NCBI GenBank assembly: GCA_021234155.1
Contig: JAJEKV010000047.1
Span: 5,917,071-5,981,070, forward strand
Length of the DNA stretch: 64,000 nt
Origin: Isoetes taiwanensis
Lineage: Eukaryota; Streptophyta; Lycopodiopsida; Isoetales; Isoetaceae
Direction: 5' to 3'
Part shown: piece by piece, positions 57,070 through 64,000 of the stretch
Position numbering within the stretch: the stretch's first letter is position 1
How the letters are laid out: every line of letters starts with the position of its first letter
Notes under the pieces: generated by a model
What the model saw: only the letters and a program-made list of their open reading frames with translations
What the model was told of the DNA's origin: nothing
Databases searched by the model: none
Program-made: the position numbers and the translations under genes

Positions 57070-59685
57070 TCAACAGTTTGCTATCTCTAATTCTAAAATC
57101 TTGTTTGTTATATAGGTTCCCCTATCAACGTCCTGATGAATCCTGCATGCACCAAGGAATGTCATCCACAATTGGGCATCAGGCCAAAGTGCCATACTGT
57201 TAGCTATGTCGTCTGCTTCATCAAGCCATCCAAAGTGTCCAAAGAGATCGACGACACAACCATAATGGCTCACGTTTAGTGTGATGCCCATACAAGCTAT
57301 ACCAACAAAGTGATATGCTCCTAAATCCATCAGGCCTGCATGGCTGCATGCAGAGAGACTACTAAGAAAAGTAATTTCATCTGCCAGTATTCCAGTCTTC
57401 TGCATTTGATTAAAGAACTGCAATGCCTGATTGCCATGCCCATTTTGACAATATGCTGCAATCATGGCATTCCATAGCACACTATCTTGTGGATACATTT
57501 TATCAAAAAAGACGCACATGTCCTTCAAATCTCCACATTTTCCATACATATCAATGAGGGATGCTCCAACAATGGCATTCCCATCTAGACCATTTAAGAT
57601 AACAAGAGCATGTATTTCCTTGCCTTTATTCAAAGCTGCCAAATTGGCACAGGCTTCAAGAATGCTTATGAAAGCCACTTTATCTGGCAATATACTATCC
57701 ATCTGCATCTGTTTAAAGAGTACAAGTGCTACTTCGTCATGTTCACTCTCAACTGCAAGTACAATCATGGTAGTCCATGTCACAACGTTTCTAAACGGCA
57801 TTGTATTAAATATTTTCCACTTTCCTTCATAACTCCTACTTTTCCCATACATGTTAATAAGAGCATTTGAAACTGTAATATTTTCTTCATATCCAAGTGA
57901 TAGGATATTAGCATGTACCAACTTTTTGTCTGATAAGTCAATATCATTAGCACATGCATTAATAATATTGATGCAAGTGACTTTGTCAGGAATTACACCA
58001 TTAGGTTCCATCTCTCTATAGATTTGTAGTGCGTCCTTGCAGCGGCCATTATCAGCAGAAGATGCAATCATGAGGTTCCATGATAGAACGCTTCGCCTTG
58101 ACATCCTGTCAAAGATTATTTCCATATCTTCTAAACTATTTGACTTCCCATACATATTGATGAGTGCATTTGCAATGTCAGTATCTAAGTCTAGCATGTT
58201 ATCCTGAATAGAAACATGGAGCACTTTACCTGCTATTAAATTCTTTTCTTTTGTGCAGGAATTAAGAGTGTAGATCCATGTACTTTTATCAGGTATAAAT
58301 CTGTCCAGTTGCATCTGATGAAAGAGGAAGGATACTCTCCTACTTTGGCCATTTTGTGTATATGCTGCAATTATGGCATTCCATGAGATCAGATTCGGAT
58401 TAATCATATTCTCAAAGATTCTGTATGAATCCTCTGGACTTCCACACTTCCCATACATGTTGATGATACTAGTACTTAAAGCGATATTAAAATCAGTCAC
58501 GACCAAAAGAATGAAAGAATGGATCCGCTTGCCTTCTGCGTAAACTCCCGTGGCTCCGCATGCATTAAGAATGCTAATGAAGCTGACAGCATTTGGGGTC
58601 ACATGTTCTTGATTCATCTGCCTGAAGACCTGCAATGCATTCTTACCATTTGCATGTGCTGCGAGCATTGAATTCCAGGCTGCGACATCCCTCCTTGGGA
58701 TCCGGTTAAATGTAGCACCTGCAGATTCTATGCAGCCACATTTGGCATACATGTTAAGAACAGTAGTGACAACAACTATATCTACATCAAAATCATTATC
58801 AAGTATTTGTGCATGCAGCCACTTGCCTTTGGACAGATCTAGTACAGTATCTAGAATTATGAGAAAGGTGACCTTGTTAGGCACCATACAGTCTTCTTGC
58901 ATTAGTTGAAACAGCAGGAAAGCTTCCTGACATTGTCCATTCTTTGCTGCTGCTGAAATCATGGCCGTCCATGAAACCACGCTTGGCTGCAACATTTTGT
59001 GGAACACTTTCCAAGCATCATCAACACATCTACACTTTCCATACATATTGACAAGGGCATTGCCAACAAAGACATCAGAATCTAGCTGAGTGTTCAAAAT
59101 ACAACTATGGAAGAACTTGCCCTGATCAATTGCTCCGTGATCAGAACAAAGATGCAAAATCATACTAAAAGTCACCTTATTAGGCTTTGGTCCTACGGTT
59201 TGCATTATCTGGAAAAGAAGGAGAGCCTGGCTAGGCTCACTATACTGATATGCACCTATCATGATATTCCAGGACAATACATTAGGTTTATGAATTCTGT
59301 TGAATACCATCAATGCATCCTGCACACATGCACTCTTCACATATATGTCTATAAGTCGGTTTCCAACAAACACTTCCACATAAACACAAAACACAAGTAA
59401 CTCTGCATGGGCAAGTTTGATGGCAGGCATGCTCCCAACCCAATTCTCATAATGAGACTGGCATCCATATTTCAGTACATTACTTCGGGGGAAAGAAGAA
59501 TCGTTACCAGAAATTAACCTTCTATCAGAACCCAAACACAGCGGACATTCATTTTCGTAATTCTTGCTCCTAGTCTTACGTATCTTATCCCATCTCAAAC
59601 ACCAAATTGGCAGACAACTAGGGACAAGGGCAGCCATAGCTGACCCATTTCCGCCTGAAAGTGTCCAGATCGATATGCATTGCAT
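57070..59685 (-). CDS. PPR protein lacking E and DYW domains
   Basis: An 871-residue uninterrupted frame from an ATG at 59685. Residues about 100-850 are PLS-type PPR repeats ([32 protein letters not shown], PDKVTFxSxLxAC patterns). The N-terminal part has a basic Arg/Lys stretch (RWDKIRKTRSKNYEN) and could carry an organelle presequence. The protein ends in LWMTFLGACRIHQDVDRG ... LELEIANC and a stop, which is partway through E1. The usual E2, PG box and DYW domains of this subclass are missing, and I find no trace just downstream. It could still bind RNA and recruit a DYW partner, as some plant PPRs do, or be a recently truncated gene. The frame being fully open argues for recent function. 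Confidence 0.85.
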   Translation of the reverse strand: MQCISIWTLSGGNGSAMAALVPSCLPIWCLRWDKIRKTRSKNYENECPLCLGSDRRLISGNDSSFPRSNVLKYGCQSHYENWVGSMPAIKLAHAELLVFCVYVEVFVGNRLIDIYVKSACVQDALMVFNRIHKPNVLSWNIMIGAYQYSEPSQALLLFQIMQTVGPKPNKVTFSMILHLCSDHGAIDQGKFFHSCILNTQLDSDVFVGNALVNMYGKCRCVDDAWKVFHKMLQPSVVSWTAMISAAAKNGQCQEAFLLFQLMQEDCMVPNKVTFLIILDTVLDLSKGKWLHAQILDNDFDVDIVVVTTVLNMYAKCGCIESAGATFNRIPRRDVAAWNSMLAAHANGKNALQVFRQMNQEHVTPNAVSFISILNACGATGVYAEGKRIHSFILLVVTDFNIALSTSIINMYGKCGSPEDSYRIFENMINPNLISWNAIIAAYTQNGQSRRVSFLFHQMQLDRFIPDKSTWIYTLNSCTKEKNLIAGKVLHVSIQDNMLDLDTDIANALINMYGKSNSLEDMEIIFDRMSRRSVLSWNLMIASSADNGRCKDALQIYREMEPNGVIPDKVTCINIINACANDIDLSDKKLVHANILSLGYEENITVSNALINMYGKSRSYEGKWKIFNTMPFRNVVTWTTMIVLAVESEHDEVALVLFKQMQMDSILPDKVAFISILEACANLAALNKGKEIHALVILNGLDGNAIVGASLIDMYGKCGDLKDMCVFFDKMYPQDSVLWNAMIAAYCQNGHGNQALQFFNQMQKTGILADEITFLSSLSACSHAGLMDLGAYHFVGIACMGITLNVSHYGCVVDLFGHFGWLDEADDIANSMALWPDAQLWMTFLGACRIHQDVDRGTYITNKILELEIANC

Positions 59686-60790
59686 GTATATAATGATAAT
59701 GTTTTAGTAGATTTCAAAGTGATATTTCAAGGATTGCCAAACGAACCGGTACACATAAAACGAATCTTCTCAGTTCCGATTGGGAATTAGTGTCATGTGT
59801 GCATAGACCATTTGTGTTTTAGAAACCACATGAGAAAATGCCGCACTCCTTCAATTGAAAACCCTTCATGAAACCTGGTATGGTTTCCAAGGAAGGAAGA
59901 TTTCCCGTTGAAGCTTGAACCGGTCTCACAAAAAGGATATTAATTTGTTTTAAATTGATTGCAACGGCCAAGATCTTCCCTTTGTGAGTCTGGTATATTG
60001 CACCACTATTATTATGTAAAGCTAAGGAAGTTTTTTAAGTAGAATTGTATATTCGTTACATCTCTATTGCTCTCTAGCTAAGATCTTATTGCATCTTCAC
60101 CAAGGATCCCGATCAAATTACCGAATCGTATACAGTTCTTGAAAAGCTTACAAATGTTGGAACCTCACAGTTCCAAATAACTTACACATGCGAGACACAT
60201 GACAGGTGGTTTTTACCTTTTTAAGACATCGGGGCATGGTCGCCACGTTTCTTGCACTTAAGGGCAAGACCTTGACCATTTGCAGGAACCAGTCCAATAA
60301 AAAATTTTGCAACGTTAAAGTGGGGGGGGTCCAAGCACCCCTTAGGCAAACCATCTATCAGTCCTTTATTCAAACATCAAAGAAAAATTTGAGAGCTTAG
60401 TGCAATAACTTTGGATCGACTTAGCTTGCATATGCGCCTTTTCAATTATAAGCAAATTTTCTGTTCTCTTTAATATAGCACATTTTCTGTAGCCAAAATT
60501 CACGAGCAACTTAGCATATCCACCTTAAAAAAAGATAGCAAATTGAAGAAGATATATAAATGGTCAAAGTGTCAAAGGAGATGCATGTAGTGCCGTGATG
60601 AGAAAGATGTCGAGCAAGTCTCTTGTTGTACTCATCTAGGTGGAGAAGATGGACGGTCTTTAACAGCTAGACATTCTAGCAACTTTGGCATCATTCTCTT
60701 TCTATAGTACTTACTCACCTGGTCAACACCATATTGTATGGGCCAGAGCTTGATTAGATAGGTTTGAGATCTAGACTTCTATACTGTAAT
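59686..60790. other. Non-coding, nothing recognised
   Basis: Upstream of the PPR gene. A G-run of 8 lies near 60322. No gene seen. Confidence 0.5.
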
Positions 60791-60948
60791 TGGGAGTACA
60801 TTTATTACTATTAAGTTTCCTCCCTCGAAAATCCTTCAAGGCGGGGGATTTTTAATCCTAATAGTAATCGATGTACTATTCTATTGTATTGGATCCTATA
60901 GGCCTTTTGGTCTTTGTGGACGTTAAAATTCAATTCAATTCAATTTCT
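60791..60948 (+). mobile_element. LINE 3' end, plus orientation
   Basis: A third copy of the 3' UTR seen at 51951 and 52861, here on the plus strand: CCCTCGAAAATCCTTCAAGG, then GGATTTTTAATCCTAATAGT, then TTGTGGACGTTAAAA and an (ATTCA)n tail. Severely 5'-truncated. Confidence 0.7.
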
Positions 60949-62143
60949 TTCTCTAGTCGTAGTGCCTTGCAAAAGCTACTACTATTAGTGTGATCCCTTC
61001 CCCTTAAATCCAGCGTAGGCCCTCAAATATCAGGATCCTCAAATGGAACACTCTCTTCAGGCTGATCTTCATATGACCGCTCTCCATGAACTGCTACATT
61101 ATGTATTTCTACCGTACAACATGCTTGCTCTAAATCACTAAATGCATGGGATTTGATGGATGGTCTAACCTTAAATAAAGTAATCCTAATACCATGTCAC
61201 ATGGAGCAATTGTAGCCCTTAGGTAGAAATTGAATACACATGCAAACAAAGCAGGGACACTAGGCCTGGCCACATGCGATGAAAAATTGGAGGCCTCCAC
61301 CCTCACAACCTTCCCTAATCGCAATGGAGGAGAGGAGCTCCCAATGTTGGGCCCGTTCTAGAAAATTCTAGAGGCTATACTCCGAATTGGCCTCCACTGA
61401 TTGGCTCCTTCATGAAGGCCTCCACCTCTGACTTTTAATTAAATGTTGCTATGTGGCATGGCCTACTAAGGTTTTAGTAATATATAAGTTCTGGAGATTC
61501 CTAAATGGTAACAATGATTCACCTGATCTCTACTTAAGATTTTTCAAGGGCACACATTTATGTTTTAAATTGTAAAATGTGCACTGATAAATCGAGTTTT
61601 GCTTACTAAGGTAACCTAGTTATCTCAAGATATTGTGGCTATGAAGTATGTTGTGCCAGTATACATGGAAAATTGCTAACCCTACCCTCGTCCTATGTTA
61701 TCTCTCAATCCTATATTATCCCTCAATCATGGCCCGAACCAGGACTACTTGGCATCCCAGATTGGATGAAATCTCAACTCGTAAGATGCGTGCCTTAAAT
61801 ATGAAATACCAACTGTATAAAATACAATAGAAAACCTAGAATTTAGACCATTAATACACGATAGTTACATAACCAAGAGCATTTGAACCTGCAAACTTCT
61901 TTATACTTACAAAAAACACACATGAATTGCTCCGCGCGAAGTGAACTACATCCAATGAGCTGTAAATTGAAATCATACACGAGAAGAGGTTGTCGACTGC
62001 ATCTTGCACCCATCTGTTGTAAATCATTCGAATATAGAATACCATACAAAACATATCAATTCGGTAATACAAAGCAGGCTCAAGTGACAACAAATATGCC
62101 TTGTGCGTCAAAAAAGAAGCTTAGGAAATGTAATCTGCCATAC
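60949..62143. other. Non-coding; possible last exon of the gene to the right
   Basis: Mostly featureless. On the minus strand TTTACAACAG at about 62012 is a good acceptor. Joining it to the donor at 62143 gives a 13-residue C-terminal tail and a stop. This joining is inference. Confidence 0.35.
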
Positions 62144-62705
62144 CTGAAACAACAGAATTAATAGAATTAATGAAACCAATGGTATAGTCATTCACATTTA
62201 AGGGGATGTATTTTGCATTGAAAGCCACATGAGCATATGGCCTAAAGATGTCCGTAGGATCATCACCATCAAATGAGACTTCCATCTCATTCTCTCTATG
62301 TGCATCATCCCAATACCTACGTCTTCTTTTCCTAATCTTATCAATTGGTTTGATCCCCTCACCGGAACCCTAAATAATGCAAGTTACATCCTTACCAAAG
62401 CAAGATGAGGCCTAGGAGCAATTCTCCAAGAGCATGAACATGGTTCTTCTAGACGCACGCGAAATTGCTTGGAATCATCAAGCAGTAGAGAAAGAGGAAT
62501 TCCATAAAATCATCCAAACAATAAACCCGAGGGTCTCTCCATCCGTAAGAAAGAGAAGGGAAAAAGAAAAAAAAAAAACACCCCCAAAAATACAACTCTC
62601 GCCACCAAATACCTGACATATCTCAATCCTGCCAAAAATGTTCCCCAAGATACATGGGGTTTGGAAGGAGGATTTGCACACTTGCATGTAATGAACCACA
62701 ATCAC
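62144..62705 (-). CDS. Unrecognised spliced gene (two exons visible)
   Basis: The function is not recognised. Exon A ends at 62613 with the donor ATATGTCAG|GTATTT and reads HYMQVCKSSFQTPCILGN at its 5' side; its true start is not known (62705 is only the edge of the open frame). Exon B is 62369-62144. It is joined in phase 0 through a clean acceptor (TTATTTAG) and ends in phase 1 at TTTCAG|GTATGG. Exon B reads GSGEGIKPIDKIRKRRRRYW, then acidic DDAHRENEMEVSFDGDDP, then hydrophobic FRPYAHVAFNAKYIPLN. The basic cluster could be a nuclear signal. Composition, phase and splice sites support a real gene; no family came to mind. Confidence 0.5.
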
Positions 62706-62775
62706 TTCCTATTTTGTAGAGTACTCCAGGTGCTCCAATCACTTCCTATTTTGTTGAGTACTACAGGTGCTCCTG
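62699..62775 (+). repeat. 37-bp tandem duplication
   Basis: CAATCACTTCCTATTTTGT followed by (A/T)GAGTACT(C/A)CAGGTGCTC occurs twice in a row, overlapping the 5' edge of the spliced gene. Confidence 0.85.
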
Positions 62776-64000
62776 CTCCTCAGACATATATCTTTTACTA
62801 AATCATCAACATCTATTCTCTTTTGTAGAATTAAACTTCTCTTTGCTTAACATTTCTAATATTTACAAGTTGGTGACAACATGGAAAGAACTCCAAAAGT
62901 TAAGAATATACCAATTCACTTCAGTAAACCAGCTCCTTTGCATGGCTTTACCCTACATCAATAACCTCTCTTCTGGAATTAGTGTAGCGAAGGGTCAATG
63001 GCTTAATGTATTTTATTATTTTAACAATTATTTTCCAGACAATATTAGTTCGTGAATAAACACAATTTTGCAGAGCCTACCAGCAAGCTAGATTACTCTT
63101 TCCTAGTTGGCTTTGAAACAGCCCACATATTCATAGTCATGGATGCCAAGAGGCATGTCTTGACCTGGCCAAACTGCTTTCTGATCCAAATCAAAGGACC
63201 AAGTTCAGACATTCTTTCTGGAAGACCCTATAGAACGTATCCGACAATGTATGCAGTTTTCTTCCTGTTCAGCTTATGCAACTAATTTCATGGACATGAA
63301 AATTAGTTTCTTGTGAATAAGTCAAGTCAGAATGTAAAGGGCTATACAGGGGCATTTGAAAGCACATTACATCAGTTACCAAAAATTAAAATATCAGGTT
63401 TGACTTCCGTGCTCTCAGGGAAGCATCTAATTTGTCCCAAAACTCAAGAACAGCAGTTCGATCCTGGTGCCGCTTATGTTTACTTAGCTGCAGAAATTCA
63501 GCACACATTAAGAATATATTTAACTACCAATCAGCCACTGTATATAGACTAGTATAATAGTGCAGAACCCAACTAATGTGCCAGTAAGTTGAAATAGCAA
63601 TTGTCATCCAATAGAGAATGAACACCGAACTAGATCTACCAGAGAAATTTATAGATTGAGGATCACGTGCTTTCGGATGAACTAAAGGGCTCTAATAAAA
63701 TACTACAGAAATACTATAAACTCAAGAAACAAAGAAAAATGTTCTATCGGCTTCTAGAAAAAGCAGTGGTCTGGGTTATTATTAATGATCATGTGTAAGC
63801 ATGAAGTATTAAAGAAAACTGCATACCGAGATAATCCTAACGTTCCATTGTGTCACCACCTTTGCAGATTCCATACTGTCATCCTCAAACCGAAGGTACA
63901 CTCCGAATACTATATGGATGTCCATAGAACATGTCAGCAATCTCAAGAAAAATTCAGGCTTGAAAAGTTATAGCAAAGGAGAACTCACTTTTGTTAAATA
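62776..64000. other. Non-coding, nothing recognised
   Basis: AT-rich to the end of the window. Short plus frames are not convincing. Confidence 0.45.

Noticed and set aside
59107-59400. Plus-strand frames inside the 57-60 kb PPR gene
   Set aside because: Antisense shadows of the 871-residue PPR frame.

Overview
The window looks like nuclear DNA of a land plant, most probably a fern (inference). The evidence is two long PPR proteins of the plant organelle RNA-editing class, a land-plant-like MIA40 gene with short GT-AG introns, LTR elements primed by initiator-Met tRNA, a Helitron, and long AT-rich stretches full of repeats. Nothing bacterial is seen. No database search was possible, so names rest on motif recognition by eye.

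Genes: (1) a three-exon PPR-DYW editing factor (608-3326, +) whose first coding exon is only 5 nt; (2) a two-part locus (22184-23522, +) with an intron-containing unrecognised ORF followed by a complete-looking GIY-YIG nuclease; (3) a MIA40/CHCHD4 gene in three exons (55630-56450, +); (4) an 871-residue PPR protein that stops inside the E1 region (57070-59685, -), tail to tail with MIA40; (5) two unrecognised spliced genes on the minus strand, one at 62144-62705 and one inside a DNA transposon (32307-32982). Broken genes are a PPR pseudogene (6061-6635), a carbamoyl-phosphate synthase large-chain fragment (21228-21671) and a plastid-type trnR-ACG remnant (49671-49745).

Mobile DNA makes up much of the rest. 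6790-12684 is an LTR element with only 274 bp between its LTRs and a 2.78-kb solo LTR nested inside one LTR with a 5-bp target duplication. 15620-19709 is a GC-rich, frameshifted Helitron. 30323-34181 is a TIR transposon with 14-bp perfect termini and an 8-bp target duplication that carries an unrecognised spliced gene. 37346-45483 is a triplicated 2.87-kb unit bracketed by a 20-bp direct repeat, with a poly(A) tract at its right end. 45868-46249 is a MITE with 84-bp inverted termini. 51951-53760 and 60791-60948 are 3' ends of a LINE with pentanucleotide tails. Several foldback elements are present (34-305, 13271-13385, 15194-15297, 54660-55261).

The genes show no operon-like organisation: they are isolated islands between transposons. 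The two PPR proteins and MIA40 all point to organelle biology, but their proximity is probably coincidental. The best candidates for something undescribed are the GIY-YIG locus, the gene-bearing TIR transposon and the triplicated array.
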